NCBI RefSeq assembly: GCF_018742245.1
Contig: NZ_CP036132.1
Location: forward strand, 2,165,001 to 2,229,000
Reading direction: 5' to 3'
Length of the DNA: 64,000 nucleotides
DNA from: Bacillus mycoides
GTDB taxonomy: Bacteria > Bacillota > Bacilli > Bacillales > Bacillaceae_G
Both the position numbers and the translations under genes were made by a program. Of the stretch, positions 41,237 to 52,500 are shown piece after piece; position 1 is the first letter of the stretch, and each line of letters starts with the position of its first letter. A model generated the notes under the pieces. The model did not search any database and was not told the DNA's origin. It worked only from the letters and a program-made list of their open reading frames with translations.

Positions 41237-42946
41237 ATGGAGAAAACGAAGTTACCATGGGATGAATTTTTTTCACTCAATAAAGATGTGAATAATACTT
41301 TTTTTACACCAGAAGATTTTTCAGGGGATGAAGATTTAATTGCAAAAACGACAGAACAATTCGTTAAACAAGAAATTGTCCCACAAATGGAGAATATTGA
41401 ACAACATAACTATAAAGTTTCTCGTCAATTATTTGAGAAAGCTGGGGAACTTGGATTATTAGGCATTGAGGTACCAGAAGATTATGGTGGATTCGAGTTA
41501 GGAAAGGCTGTCTCAGGTCTTGTAGCAGAGAAAATGGGTTACGCTGGTGCATTTAGCGTTTCTTTTAATATACACGCCGGTGTAGGTACATTGCCTTACA
41601 TATATTACGGAACGAAAGAACAGAAAGAAAAATATTTACCGAAAATCGCATCGGGAGAATGGATTGGGGCTTATGCTTTAACTGAGCCAAATGCTGGTTC
41701 TGATGCATTAAGTGCAAAAACGAGTGCAGTATTGAATGAAGAGGGTACTGCTTGGAAGTTGAATGGTGAGAAGCAGTGGATTACAAATGCTCATATGGCA
41801 GATGTATACGTTGTTTTTGCGAAGACAAATAAAGGAATGACAGCGTTTATTGTCGAAAGAACATGTGAAGGTGTATCAATAGGATTAGAAGAAAAGAAGA
41901 TGGGGATTAAAGGTTCTTCAACAGCGACGCTTATTTTAGAAGATGTTGTCATCCCCGCTGAAAATGTTTTAGGGGAAGTTGGGAAAGGGCATCACGTAGC
42001 TCTTAATATTCTTAACTTCGCGAGACTAAAACTTGCTTTTGGAAATATTGGAACAGCAAAACAAGCAATTGGTTTGTCAGTTCAATATGGAAAGGAACGA
42101 AAGCAGTTCCAAACAGAATTAGTAGATTTTACGATGATTCAAGAGAAAATTGCAAATATGATTATTTCTACATATGGAGCAGAAAGTGCAGCTTACCGTA
42201 CAGCGGGTGTAATTGATGAAGCAATTCATGAGAGTGATGAAGATCTTATGAAAAAAATGTCCCAATTTGCAATTGAATGTGCACTTAATAAAGTAAATGC
42301 TTCTGAAACACTTGGCAATATTGTAGATGAGGCTGTACAAATTCATGGTGGATACGGTTATATGCAAGAATACGAAGTAGAACGTTTATATCGTGATGCT
42401 AGAATTAGCCGTATTTTTGAAGGAACGAACGAAATTAATAGATTAACAGTTGCTAAAATGTTAATGAAACAATTTGAGCAAATTGAAGATCATGTAGTAG
42501 AAAGTGATATATCAAATGTAGAAAGAAACCATTGTTACATTTTATTATCGAAAAAATTGTTGAAACAATCTTTGAAAACGCTCTCTAAAACTCCGGACTT
42601 AAAAATTGATCAGGAGCAAGAATATTCACGTGTACTATCAAATATGTTGACGGACGTGTACGTCATGGAATCAGCATTTTTACGTACGAGGAAAGCAGTT
42701 AGTAAAAATGGTGAGGAAAAAGAGCGTACGAAGCAAATGATAACAGATGTTATTTGTGAAGAAGGATATCGTAAAGTAGAAGAAGCTTCGATTTCCATTC
42801 TTTCAGCAGCTGTCACAGAAGAACAAAATAGACAAGAAATATTAGCTGAAATCCGTCAATTATTAGTGCCTTTATACTCGAACTTATTTACGAAAAAGAG
42901 AGACATTGCGAAAGTTATTATAAATCGCGGGAAATATATTGTGTAA
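41237..42946 (+). CDS. acyl-CoA dehydrogenase
   Basis: Flavin-dependent acyl-CoA dehydrogenase of 569 residues. The core is typical (ALTEPNAGSDALS, WITNAHMADVYVVFAKT, IHGGYGYMQEYEVERLYRDA, FEGTNEINRL). A C-terminal extension of about 160 residues is like that of very-long-chain-type or FadE-like enzymes. The operon context suggests a branched-chain or propionate-related substrate, for example isobutyryl-CoA, but this is not shown by sequence. The start at 41237 follows ATAGGGGG. Confidence 0.85.
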   Translation: MEKTKLPWDEFFSLNKDVNNTFFTPEDFSGDEDLIAKTTEQFVKQEIVPQMENIEQHNYKVSRQLFEKAGELGLLGIEVPEDYGGFELGKAVSGLVAEKMGYAGAFSVSFNIHAGVGTLPYIYYGTKEQKEKYLPKIASGEWIGAYALTEPNAGSDALSAKTSAVLNEEGTAWKLNGEKQWITNAHMADVYVVFAKTNKGMTAFIVERTCEGVSIGLEEKKMGIKGSSTATLILEDVVIPAENVLGEVGKGHHVALNILNFARLKLAFGNIGTAKQAIGLSVQYGKERKQFQTELVDFTMIQEKIANMIISTYGAESAAYRTAGVIDEAIHESDEDLMKKMSQFAIECALNKVNASETLGNIVDEAVQIHGGYGYMQEYEVERLYRDARISRIFEGTNEINRLTVAKMLMKQFEQIEDHVVESDISNVERNHCYILLSKKLLKQSLKTLSKTPDLKIDQEQEYSRVLSNMLTDVYVMESAFLRTRKAVSKNGEEKERTKQMITDVICEEGYRKVEEASISILSAAVTEEQNRQEILAEIRQLLVPLYSNLFTKKRDIAKVIINRGKYIV

Positions 42947-42962
42947 ATAGGAGGAAAGCGAT

Positions 42963-43853
42963 ATGAAAAAGATTGGTTTTATCGGTTTAGGTAACATGGG
43001 TCTTCCAATGTCTAAAAATTTAGTCAAATCGGGCTACACAGTATATGGAGTGGACTTGAATAAAGAGGCTGAAGCTTCCTTTGAAAAAGAAGGAGGAATT
43101 ATCGGCTTATCAATCTCAAAACTAGCAGAGACATGCGATGTGATTTTTACAAGTTTACCTTCACCTCGTGCTGTGGAAGCGGTATATTTTGGGGAAGAAG
43201 GATTATTTGAAAATAGCCACTCGAATGTAGCTTTAATTGATACAAGTACAGTATCTCCACAATTAAACAAACAATTAGAGGAATCGGCGAAGGAAAAGAA
43301 AGTAGACTTTTTAGCAGCACCTGTTAGTGGCGGGGTAATTGGTGCAGAAAACCGTACATTAACGTTTATGGTTGGTGGATCGAAAGAAGTATATGAAAAA
43401 ACTGAATCTGTCATGGAAGTACTTGGAGCGAATGTTTTCCATGTTAGTGAGCAGATTGATAGCGGTACAACTGTTAAATTAATTAACAATCTATTAATTG
43501 GTTTTTATACAGCTGGTGTGAGTGAAGCTTTAACATTAGCGAAAAAGAACAATATGGATTTAGATAAAATGTTTGATATTTTAAATGTAAGTTACGGTCA
43601 AAGTAGAATTTATGAGCGTAATTATAAAAGTTTTATTGCATCAGAAAATTATGAGCCGGGCTTTACTGTAAATTTATTAAAGAAAGATTTAGGATTTGCG
43701 GTAGATTTAGCTAAAGAAAGTGAACTTCACTTACCAGTAAGTGAGATGCTATTAAACGTATATGAAGAAGCGAGTGAGGCAGGATATGGTGAAAACGATA
43801 TGGCTGCTTTATATAAGAAAGTTAGCGAACAATTAATTTCTAATCAAAAATAG
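42963..43853 (+). CDS. mmsB: 3-hydroxyisobutyrate dehydrogenase
   Basis: NAD-dependent beta-hydroxyacid dehydrogenase of 296 residues. The Rossmann motif is GFIGLGNMGLPMSKNL, the substrate motif AAPVSGGVIGAENRTLTF (normally DAPVSGG), and the catalytic Lys is in GTTVKLINNLL. It oxidises 3-hydroxyisobutyrate to methylmalonate semialdehyde in valine breakdown, feeding the next enzyme. AGGAGG precedes the ATG. Confidence 0.85.
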   Translation: MKKIGFIGLGNMGLPMSKNLVKSGYTVYGVDLNKEAEASFEKEGGIIGLSISKLAETCDVIFTSLPSPRAVEAVYFGEEGLFENSHSNVALIDTSTVSPQLNKQLEESAKEKKVDFLAAPVSGGVIGAENRTLTFMVGGSKEVYEKTESVMEVLGANVFHVSEQIDSGTTVKLINNLLIGFYTAGVSEALTLAKKNNMDLDKMFDILNVSYGQSRIYERNYKSFIASENYEPGFTVNLLKKDLGFAVDLAKESELHLPVSEMLLNVYEEASEAGYGENDMAALYKKVSEQLISNQK

Positions 43854-43892
43854 TGCACTTATAAAAATCATGATAAAAAAGGAGAGAATATA

Positions 43893-45353
43893 ATGATTAC
43901 AACTGAAATTAAACGCGTGAAAAATCATATTAATGGCGAATGGGTAGAATCTACTGGTACTGAAGTAGAAGCGGTTCCGAATCCGGCAACTGGAAAAATC
44001 ATCGCTTACGTTCCACTTTCTCCAAAAGAAGATGTTGAAAAAGCTGTTGAAGCGGCAAAAGCGGCATACGAAACATGGTCTAAAGTGCCAGTTCCAAATC
44101 GTTCAAGACAACTATACAAATATCTACAACTGTTACAAGAAAATAAAGATGAGCTTGCAAAAATCATTACGCTAGAAAACGGTAAAACGCTAACGGATGC
44201 AACTGGTGAAGTACAGCGTGGTATTGAAGCGGTAGAACTTGCAACATCAGCACCAAATTTAATGATGGGACAAGCTCTTCCGAATATTGCTAGTGGAATT
44301 GATGGATCGATTTGGCGCTACCCAATCGGAGTTGTTGCTGGTATTACACCGTTTAACTTCCCGATGATGATTCCGTTATGGATGTTCCCACTTGCAATTG
44401 CTTGCGGTAATACATTCATATTAAAAACATCTGAAAGAACACCACTTTTAGCTGAGCGACTTGTAGAGTTATTCTATGAAGCTGGTTTTCCAAAAGGGGT
44501 ATTAAATTTAGTACAAGGCGGAAAAGATGTTGTAAATAGTATTTTAGAAAATAAAGATATTCAAGCAGTTTCGTTTGTTGGCTCTGAGCCAGTGGCACGC
44601 TACGTATATGAAACTGGTACAAAAAATGGTAAACGTGTACAAGCGTTAGCAGGTGCGAAAAACCATGCGGTTGTTATGCCAGATTGCAACCTTGAGAAAA
44701 CAGTACAAGGTGTAATTGGGTCTGCGTTTGCAAGTAGTGGAGAGCGCTGCATGGCATGTTCAGTAGTAGCAGTAGTTGATGAAATTGCTGATGAATTCAT
44801 TGATGTATTAGTAGCAGAAACGAAGAAGTTAAAAGTAGGTGACGGTTTCAACGAAGATAATTATGTTGGACCATTAATCCGTGAATCTCATAAAGAACGT
44901 GTTTTAGGCTATATTAATAGTGGTGTAGCAGATGGAGCAACTTTACTAGTAGATGGCCGTAAAATCAATGAAGAAGTTGGAGAAGGTTACTTTGTTGGTG
45001 CAACAATCTTCGATGGCGTAAATCAAGAGATGAAAATTTGGCAAGATGAAATTTTCGCTCCGGTATTAAGTATTGTAAGAGTTAAAGATTTAGAAGAAGG
45101 TATCAAACTGACAAATCAATCTAAATTTGCAAATGGTGCGGTTATTTATACATCAAATGGTAAGCATGCACAAACATTCCGTGATAACATCGATGCTGGT
45201 ATGATCGGTGTAAACGTAAACGTTCCAGCACCAATGGCATTCTTCGCATTTGCAGGAAACAAAGCTTCATTCTTTGGGGATCTTGGTACAAATGGTACGG
45301 ATGGCGTTCAATTTTATACACGCAAAAAAGTTGTAACTGAGCGCTGGTTTTAA
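43893..45353 (+). CDS. mmsA: methylmalonate-semialdehyde dehydrogenase (CoA-acylating)
   Basis: Aldehyde dehydrogenase of 486 residues. The nucleophile is Cys in [10 protein letters not shown], and [16 protein letters not shown] and [15 protein letters not shown] are typical of the MmsA/IolA group. It converts methylmalonate semialdehyde to propionyl-CoA, which the methylcitrate enzymes at the start of this operon then use. This ties valine degradation to propionate use. AAGGAGAG precedes the ATG. Confidence 0.9.
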   Translation: MITTEIKRVKNHINGEWVESTGTEVEAVPNPATGKIIAYVPLSPKEDVEKAVEAAKAAYETWSKVPVPNRSRQLYKYLQLLQENKDELAKIITLENGKTLTDATGEVQRGIEAVELATSAPNLMMGQALPNIASGIDGSIWRYPIGVVAGITPFNFPMMIPLWMFPLAIACGNTFILKTSERTPLLAERLVELFYEAGFPKGVLNLVQGGKDVVNSILENKDIQAVSFVGSEPVARYVYETGTKNGKRVQALAGAKNHAVVMPDCNLEKTVQGVIGSAFASSGERCMACSVVAVVDEIADEFIDVLVAETKKLKVGDGFNEDNYVGPLIRESHKERVLGYINSGVADGATLLVDGRKINEEVGEGYFVGATIFDGVNQEMKIWQDEIFAPVLSIVRVKDLEEGIKLTNQSKFANGAVIYTSNGKHAQTFRDNIDAGMIGVNVNVPAPMAFFAFAGNKASFFGDLGTNGTDGVQFYTRKKVVTERWF

Positions 45354-45367
45354 TAAAGTGAAATGAT

Positions 45368-45455
45368 AATGAGTGGGGTGCATTCCCACTCATTATAAAA
45401 ATAATACAAACGAAAATACACTACCCATAATGGAGTAGTGTATTTTCGTTTGTAT
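45368..45455. terminator. double terminator
   Basis: First AATGAGTGGG / CCCACTCATT (45368-45394), then ACAAACGAAAATACACTAC with its exact 19-bp complement (45406-45452). The second is bidirectional and also ends the convergent LysE gene. Confidence 0.85.
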
Positions 45456-45459
45456 TGTG

Positions 45460-46089
45460 TTAACTATTTCTTTCAAAGGCCAATTTAATACCAAACCCAA
45501 TTAAGACGATTCCTGTAATTCCTTGAATATAACGCTGTGTCTTCGGTTTTTTCATAAAAGCACTAATTTTATCAATTAAAAATATATAAAAAGCAAACCA
45601 AATGACTGTTAAAATGAGATAAGTAAGTCCCATAACGAGAAGTTGTATAAATGTATTATGATTTGGATTTAAAAACTGTGGTAAAAAAGTTAAAAAGAAG
45701 ACTGCAATCTTAGGGTTTAGTAAATTTGTAAGAAACCCTTGGCGAAAGCAAGAAGTATGTTTATTGTCATTATTTATTGGAACGTCATTTGTATTTAAGT
45801 CTCCGGTGTTTCTTACTGCTAAAAGGGCTTTAATACCAATATAGACTAAATATACAGCACCAACATATTTAAAAATAGAAAATAAAAGAGCAGACTTTAC
45901 AATAAGTGCCGAAAGACCAATTACAGCAGCTAAAGTGTGAATTAAAAGTGCAACACAAGTACCAAAAACAGTTTTTACGCCGCCAATTTTGCCAGCAACC
46001 AATGTGTTTTTCGTAGCCATTGCTGTATCAGGACCGGGTAGAATAATAAGACATATAGACATAATAATAAACAGAAAAAAATTTTCCAT
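45460..46089 (-). CDS. LysE/RhtB family amino-acid exporter
   Basis: Membrane protein of 209 residues with about six helices. The family signature LPGPDTAMATKNTLVAGKIG is near the start, and QGFLTNLLNPKIAVFFLTF is in the middle. It likely exports an amino acid or derivative by exchange with protons. AAGGCGG precedes the ATG on the minus strand. It lies between the valine/propionate genes and the hydrolase gene. Confidence 0.85.
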   Translation of the reverse strand: MENFFLFIIMSICLIILPGPDTAMATKNTLVAGKIGGVKTVFGTCVALLIHTLAAVIGLSALIVKSALLFSIFKYVGAVYLVYIGIKALLAVRNTGDLNTNDVPINNDNKHTSCFRQGFLTNLLNPKIAVFFLTFLPQFLNPNHNTFIQLLVMGLTYLILTVIWFAFYIFLIDKISAFMKKPKTQRYIQGITGIVLIGFGIKLAFERNS

Positions 46090-46150
46090 AATGTTATCCG
46101 CCTTCCTTTGTTGTTTTTAGAAAATTCGATTAACGTTAGTTTAACATACA

Positions 46151-46197
46151 TTTTAGTTAAATAAAATTAAATTATATTTAAAATTATTTAACTAAAA
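46151..46197. repeat. 14-bp AT-rich inverted repeat upstream of lysE
   Basis: TTTTAGTTAAATAA (46151-46164) pairs perfectly with TTATTTAACTAAAA (46184-46197). It lies in the leader of the LysE gene and after the end of the hydrolase gene. It could be an operator or a bidirectional stop. Confidence 0.6.
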
Positions 46198-46198
46198 A

Positions 46199-46250
46199 GA
46201 AGAGGCCATATAGAGTAGCTGAGAGTGAGCTACAATATATGACCTCTTTG
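46199..46250 (-). terminator. terminator of the hydrolase gene
   Basis: AAGAGG...CCTCTTT outer stem with ATAT and TAGCTGAG/GAGCTA pairs inside, just downstream of the minus-strand hydrolase gene. Confidence 0.5.
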
Positions 46251-46251
46251 T

Positions 46252-47304
46252 TTAGGCGTTAAGTAAGTTAAAGAATCGATTTACATCTTCTTCTGAAACA
46301 TCACTTAATTGTTTATATTTATAATTTGGATTTTGGTCTTTATCAACTACAACGGAGCGTACTCCTTCAAAGAAATCTTCATGTCGCATGAAATTTTTAG
46401 CGAGTATAAGATCTGTCGCAAAACATTCTTCAACTGACTTTTCTTGGCCATCGATAAACTGTTTTAATGTTACCTTTAATGAAACAGGGGATTTTGATAA
46501 TAACTGTTCTTTCGTTGTTTGGGCAAATGGACTTTGATTTTTCTCTAAAGATTGAATGATTCCTTCAATTGTATCGAATGCAAAATGCGAATTAATTTCT
46601 TCTAATAAAGAAGAAAGATTGCCATCTAAGTTTGGAGCGGTTGCAAATGTACGAATAACTTCTTTTAAATGAGTATGTACATCTTCTTTTTGCCAATTTA
46701 CATTTTCAAGTGCGGTAAGGAAATTTGGTAATGAATCTGATGTCATAAAGTAATCAGCAGCGTTAATGTATAATACATCAGGAGCTTTTAAAATGGATGC
46801 TGTTAAAGCAACATATCGGCCAGTATATCCAGGCGCTTTATTTAAGAAATAAGCAGCACCGACATCAGGGAAGAAACCGATGTTCATTTCAGGCATTGCC
46901 CACTTCGTACGCTCTGTTACAATTCGATACGTAGCTCCATTTGTCAGACCGACACCACCGCCCATTACGATTCCATCTAAACAAGCGATAATTGGTTTTT
47001 TGTATTGATAAATAAATGTATCAATTTCATATTCTTCTTCAAAAAACTGCTCTGCATGTTGTAATGCAACTTCGTTAGAACGTGCTTCGTATAGCGTTTT
47101 AATATCACCACCTGCACAAAAACCTTTCGTCCCAGCTCCTTTTAAAACGATGAGTTCAATACGCTCATCTTGCTCCCATTCTTTAAGTTTTTGCCCAATT
47201 GGCTGTAACATGTCATAGGATAAAGAATTGAGTGCTTTTGGACGGTTTAAAGTAATTGATGCAACGCCGTTTTCGCTAACAGAAAATAAAACGTGTTCAG
47301 TCAT
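46252..47304 (-). CDS. 3-hydroxyisobutyryl-CoA hydrolase (enoyl-CoA hydratase family)
   Basis: Crotonase-fold protein of 350 residues. GFCAGGDIKTLY (oxyanion hole), ACLDGIVMGGGVGLTNGATY and FFPDVGAAYFL match the 3-hydroxyisobutyryl-CoA hydrolase subgroup, and the length (350, versus about 260 for plain hydratases) supports that. It releases 3-hydroxyisobutyrate, the substrate of the dehydrogenase encoded at 42963. It is encoded on the other strand outside the operon. GGGAGG precedes the ATG. Confidence 0.85.
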   Translation of the reverse strand: MTEHVLFSVSENGVASITLNRPKALNSLSYDMLQPIGQKLKEWEQDERIELIVLKGAGTKGFCAGGDIKTLYEARSNEVALQHAEQFFEEEYEIDTFIYQYKKPIIACLDGIVMGGGVGLTNGATYRIVTERTKWAMPEMNIGFFPDVGAAYFLNKAPGYTGRYVALTASILKAPDVLYINAADYFMTSDSLPNFLTALENVNWQKEDVHTHLKEVIRTFATAPNLDGNLSSLLEEINSHFAFDTIEGIIQSLEKNQSPFAQTTKEQLLSKSPVSLKVTLKQFIDGQEKSVEECFATDLILAKNFMRHEDFFEGVRSVVVDKDQNPNYKYKQLSDVSEEDVNRFFNLLNA

Positions 47305-47660
47305 TAAAAATCCTCCCTTATTTATCTTCTTATTCTTATTTCTTGATACATGCTGAAATGTCCTCTATAATTTTTGTCTAAATTAGGTGCTTAATGTTAT
47401 TATTTATTGCATATTTTGACGAGTTATATTTGCAGGATTTCAGAGGATGAAGAGGAATATTACAACATTACTGTAAGTGCTATTATTTGAAAACGTCGTG
47501 TTGAAGGCGCTATTATATGTATAACTTAAATTGAGTTAGTATACGTGGCGTAATAATACATTAAAGAGTGGATGTAGAAAAGGTTAAAAGGCCGAATTAT
47601 CTAACTTTTAAAGAGCATGGGGTTTGTATATAATTAGAAATAGAGAAAGGAGAGATCGGA
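47305..47660. other. intergenic region
   Basis: About 350 bases between divergent genes. TTGTATATAAT around 47626-47636 is a plausible -10 region for the membrane-protein gene at 47661. No ORF or hairpin of note. Confidence 0.4.
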
Positions 47661-47918
47661 ATGCCAGGACCTTTACTATTGTCGGTTATTATTTTGTCAT
47701 CTCTTATGGTAGGAATTACACAGTATTTTCATCATACAGATACGACAGAAGAAGTGAAGGATAAGGTACGTCTCGTGTTTCCGATTTTTATAATATCTAT
47801 TTCCATATGTTTGTTATTAAATAAAGATGGGTATGTTGTGGCCGTATTCGCGTTTTTTGTAGCGATTGTCTTAATAACTGTATTGTACTACGTTATGAAA
47901 GAGTACTTACAAAAATAA
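47661..47918 (+). CDS. small membrane protein, three helices
   Basis: Protein of 85 residues with three hydrophobic stretches (LLLSVIILSSLMVGIT, LVFPIFIISISICLLL, VAVFAFFVAIVLITVLYYVM). AAAGGAGAG precedes the ATG and a terminator follows. No family recognised. Confidence 0.65.
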   Translation: MPGPLLLSVIILSSLMVGITQYFHHTDTTEEVKDKVRLVFPIFIISISICLLLNKDGYVVAVFAFFVAIVLITVLYYVMKEYLQK

Positions 47919-47948
47919 GGATGCCTGAAAGGGCATTTTTATTTTTGT
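47919..47948 (+). terminator. rho-independent terminator
   Basis: GATGCCT / AGGGCAT(T) stem with a three-base loop and a T-rich tail. Confidence 0.65.
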
Positions 47949-48102
47949 AGATTGATAATTTCACATACCGTATTTTATACAAAAAAACATAAAATATTTA
48001 TAATTAAAAAAGTATGTACATCGTGGTGTATTTACTTGTCAATCTTGCATGACCACTATACTATTAAAATGTAGAGATTAGAAAAAAGGGGTTGTATCGA
48101 GC

Positions 48103-48342
48103 ATGAAATTTGAGATGCACACAAAAATTATTTCAAATGAAAAAGAAGTAAGATTACATATAGAAGATAATTTATTTCAATTAATTTTAGATGGTTATCA
48201 TCTATTTACTATTCAAGAAATATTACCTTTATATAAATCAAACGAAGAAAGAATCGGTAGTGCAATTGTCCAAAAGTTAGAATGGGAGAACGGAAAAACT
48301 ACACTAAACTATCAGCTTGTTTCACTACAATCAGTAAACTAA
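48103..48342 (+). CDS. DUF2584 family protein
   Basis: Protein of 79 residues (MKFEMHTKIISNEKEVRLHI, YHLFTIQEILPLYKSNEERI). This fits the DUF2584 family of Bacilli as I remember it. Role unknown. It lies 15 bases before sbcD and shares its direction, so both may be co-transcribed. Confidence 0.65.
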   Translation: MKFEMHTKIISNEKEVRLHIEDNLFQLILDGYHLFTIQEILPLYKSNEERIGSAIVQKLEWENGKTTLNYQLVSLQSVN

Positions 48343-48357
48343 AAGGAGAAGGGTAAT

Positions 48358-49515
48358 ATGAAGTTTTTTCATACAGCGGATTGGCATTTAGGTAAGCTTG
48401 TTCATGGTGTATATATGACTGAAGATCAAAAAATTGTGTTAGATCAGTTTGTACAAGCTGTTGAAGAGGAAAAACCGGATGCTGTAATTATTGCAGGAGA
48501 TTTATATGACCGAGCAATTCCACCTACAGAAGCAGTAGACTTATTAAATGATGTATTACAAAAGATAGTTATTGATTTACAAACACCAGTAATCGCAGTT
48601 GCAGGAAACCACGATAGTCCGGACCGCATACATTTTGGTAGTAATTTAATGAAAAAACAAGGATTACATATTGTTGGACAATTCCAGTTTCCATACAATC
48701 CTGTTGTTTTAAATGATGAATACGGAGAGGTTCATTTCCATCTCGTTCCGTATGCAGATCCAAGTATTGTTAGACATATATTGAAAAATGAAGATGTTCG
48801 TTCTCATGATGATGCGATGCGTATTTTTATGAACGAACTCTCTGAAACGATGGATAAAGAAGCGAGACACATATTTGTAGGACATGCATTTATAACTTCT
48901 TCAGGAGAGGCAGAGGAAAATACGAGTGATGCGGAACGACCGCTTTCAATTGGTGGTGCTGAATATGTAAATAGCCATTATTTTGATAAGTTTCATTACA
49001 CTGCGCTTGGCCATTTACATCAAGCGCATTTTGTACGTAATGAGACAATTCGTTATTCAGGTTCGCCACTTGCATATTCTATTTCTGAAGAAAAGCATAA
49101 AAAAGGATATTATATTGTGGAACTGGATGAAAAAGGTGAAACAACAATTGAAAAACGTTTACTTACACCGCGTCGTAAAATGCGTACAGTAGAAGCCAAA
49201 ATAGACGATTTATTGCTTCATCCAGTAAATGAAGATTATGTATTTGTGAAATTATTAGATGAAAATCCTGTCTTGCAGCCAATGGAAAAAATACGTTCTG
49301 TATACCCAAATGCAATGCATGTTGAAAGATCTATTCAAAGACGAGAGTTCACAGATGAAAATGAAGTAACTGTTTCAAGACATAAAACGGATGATTTATC
49401 TCTTTTAAAAGCATTTTATAAAGAAATGAAAGGGCTAGATTTATCAGAAGAGAAAGAACGTCTATTTTTAGATGTTTTGCAAACAGTGCAAGAACGGGAA
49501 GGTGAACGAGGATGA
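48358..49515 (+). CDS. sbcD: exonuclease subunit SbcD
   Basis: Mre11-type nuclease of 385 residues. All metallophosphoesterase motifs are present: DWHLGK, GDLYDRAIPP, AGNHDSPDR, FVGHAF and ALGHLHQ. With SbcC it forms a complex that cuts hairpins and processes DNA ends. AAAAGGAGAAGGG precedes the ATG. The stop overlaps the sbcC start as ATGA. Confidence 0.95.
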   Translation: MKFFHTADWHLGKLVHGVYMTEDQKIVLDQFVQAVEEEKPDAVIIAGDLYDRAIPPTEAVDLLNDVLQKIVIDLQTPVIAVAGNHDSPDRIHFGSNLMKKQGLHIVGQFQFPYNPVVLNDEYGEVHFHLVPYADPSIVRHILKNEDVRSHDDAMRIFMNELSETMDKEARHIFVGHAFITSSGEAEENTSDAERPLSIGGAEYVNSHYFDKFHYTALGHLHQAHFVRNETIRYSGSPLAYSISEEKHKKGYYIVELDEKGETTIEKRLLTPRRKMRTVEAKIDDLLLHPVNEDYVFVKLLDENPVLQPMEKIRSVYPNAMHVERSIQRREFTDENEVTVSRHKTDDLSLLKAFYKEMKGLDLSEEKERLFLDVLQTVQEREGERG

Positions 49516-52500
49516 GACCGATTCAGCTTATAATGACCGCATTTGGTCCATATAAACAGAAAGAAGTAATCGATTTTAAAGATCTTGGTGAGCATCGTAT
49601 TTTCGCTATTTCTGGAAATACAGGAGCCGGAAAGACAACGATTTTTGATGCGATTTGTTATGTATTATATGGAGAGGCTAGTGGAGAAGAGCGCAGTGAT
49701 ACAAACATGCTTCGTAGCCAATTTGCTGATGATAATGTTTATACAAGTGTGGAATTAACTTTTCAATTAAAAGGGAAAAGTTATGAAATAAAACGACAAC
49801 TGGGCCATAAAAAACAAGGGAATAAAACAATTACAGGACATGCAGTCGAATTATATGAAGTAATTGATGAGGAAAAAGTTCCATGCGTCGATCGTTTTCA
49901 TGTAACAGATGTAAATAAAAAAGTTGAAGATTTAATTGGATTAAGTAAACATCAATTTAGCCAAATTGTCATGTTACCGCAAGGAGAGTTTCGAAAATTA
50001 TTAACATCTGAAACGGAAAATAAAGAAGAAATACTACGCCGCATTTTTAAAACAGATCGTTATAAATTAATGCGTGAGTTATTAGATCAAAAGCGTAAAC
50101 AATGGAAAGACGTCTTACAAGAAAAACAAAAAGAACGTGAGCTATATTTCCGTAATGTATTTAAATTACCAATACGTGATGGAGCATTATTAGAGACATT
50201 AGTGGAGCAAGAGCATGTAAATACACATCAAGTAGCAGAGGCATTAGAACAAGAAAAAATTTGGTACAATGCAGAGGTTGAGCAATTACACGTAGAACAA
50301 AATGACAAAACGAAACAATTAAAAGAAGAAGAGGCACGTTTTCATGCAGCAAAAGCTGTAAATGAGAAATTCAAAGATTTAGAGCAAAAGAATGAGAAAT
50401 ACAGTACTTTACAAGAAAACCGTGCCGTAATCGAAATGAAAGAAAAATCTTTTAAACATGCGGAACAGGCGAAGCGATTATTACCATTTGAGCAATGGTA
50501 TGAGGAAGCGATGCAATATGAACAGCAGTCTGAAAGTTTGTTAAAACAGATAATCGCAAAAAAAGAACATATAATGAACAGTTTTGAACTTGCTCAGGAG
50601 AAATTTGAAGCATTAAAGAATAAGGCACCTGAGCGAGAAAATGCTAAAAAACAAGTTCAAAGACTAGAAGAGTTACAACCAATTATTGCATCATTAGCTG
50701 AGAAAAAGTTGAATTTGCAAAATGCTGAAATTCAAATAGGGAAATTAAAAGAAGGTATGCAAAAGTTAGATAAACAACTAGAAGCGCATACAAATGAAAA
50801 ACAAAGAATGTTTGGTGAATTACAGAAATTAGAAGTAGCGCTTGAACAATATGTAGCTAAAGTAGAAGAACTAACGAATATGCGAGAAGATGCAAAAGTA
50901 TTAAAGCAGGCATATGATGTATGGCAAGAAAAACAAAAATACGAGCAAGAAAAAGAAATTGCATTTCATAAGATGCAACTGGCAGTTAGTGCGTATGAAG
51001 ATATGGAACGCCGCTGGTTAAGTGAGCAAGCTGGTATATTAGCTCTTCATTTACATGATGGTGAATCTTGTCCAGTATGTGGTAGTATGGATCACCCGAA
51101 AAAAGCTACAGAGCAAAGTAATGCCATTGATGAAAAAGAGTTAAATGGGCTAAGAGAAAAGAAAAACGTTGCGGAAAAATCACATGTTCAATTAGAAGAA
51201 AAGTGGAATTTCTATCGAGTTCAATATGAACAAGTGATAGAAGAAGTGCTAAATCGAGGGTATCGCGCAGAAGAATTAGTAGAAACATATAGGGCGCTCG
51301 TTCAAAAAGGAAAGCAATTAGCAGCAGATGTTAATGCGTTAAAAGCAAGTGAAGAAACGCGTAAGCAAATTGCTGTGAATATAAAAAGCGTAGAAGAAAA
51401 AGTAGAAGAACTCCAGAAACAAAAGCGTGAAGTAGAAACAATGCAGCACCGTACTGAAATGGAGTGTATGCAGCTTCGTACGTCATATGAACATGATAAG
51501 CAAAATATTCCGGAAAGCTTGCAAACGGTACAAGCTTGGAAAGTACAGTTTGACCAAGCTCTGCAAGAACTCAGGTTCATGGAAGATGAATGGGAGAAAG
51601 TACAAGAAGCGTATCAACATTGGCAAAATGAAAATATACGTATTCAAGCAGAACATGATAGTGCTTCTAATCAATTTAATGGTGCAAAAGAGAAGAAAGA
51701 AGAGACTTTCACACGCTTTATGAAAGAGCTAGAACAAAGCGGATTTACAGATCAATTAACATATACAGAATCCAAATTAAATGATGCTGAGATGGATAAG
51801 TTACAACAAGAAATCCGAAGTTATTACTCATCTCTAGAAGTACTTACAAAACAAATTGAAGAATTAAAGGCAGAATTAAAAGATAAAGAGTATATGGACA
51901 TCTCTTCATTAGATGAGCAAGTGAAAGAATTGGAAATTCACCTTGATATTATTAAAGAAAAACGACAACGTGCTCAAAATGCCGTATCATATATTACGGA
52001 TTTACATGAAAATATTAAACGAATTGATGAACAAATTCATGAGGAAGAAAAAGCATTCCAAGAACTTGTTGATTTATATGAAGTAATGAAAGGGGATAAC
52101 GATAGTCGTATATCCTTTGAACGTTACATTTTAATTGAGTATTTAGAACAAATTGTTCAAATTGCGAACGAACGACTACGTAAATTATCAAATGGACAAT
52201 TTTATTTAAAACGAAGCGAACGAGTTGAAAAGAGGAATCGACAAAGTGGATTAGGCTTAGATGTATACGATGCATATACAGGTCAAACCCGAGATGTAAA
52301 AACATTATCTGGCGGTGAAAAATTTAACGCATCACTTTGCTTAGCGCTTGGAATGGCAGATGTAATTCAAGCGTATGAGGGTGGTATTTCCATCGAAACG
52401 ATGTTTATCGATGAAGGATTCGGCTCATTAGATGAAGAGTCATTAACGAAAGCAGTTGACGCCCTAATCGACTTGCAAAAATCAGGCCGATTTATCGGCG

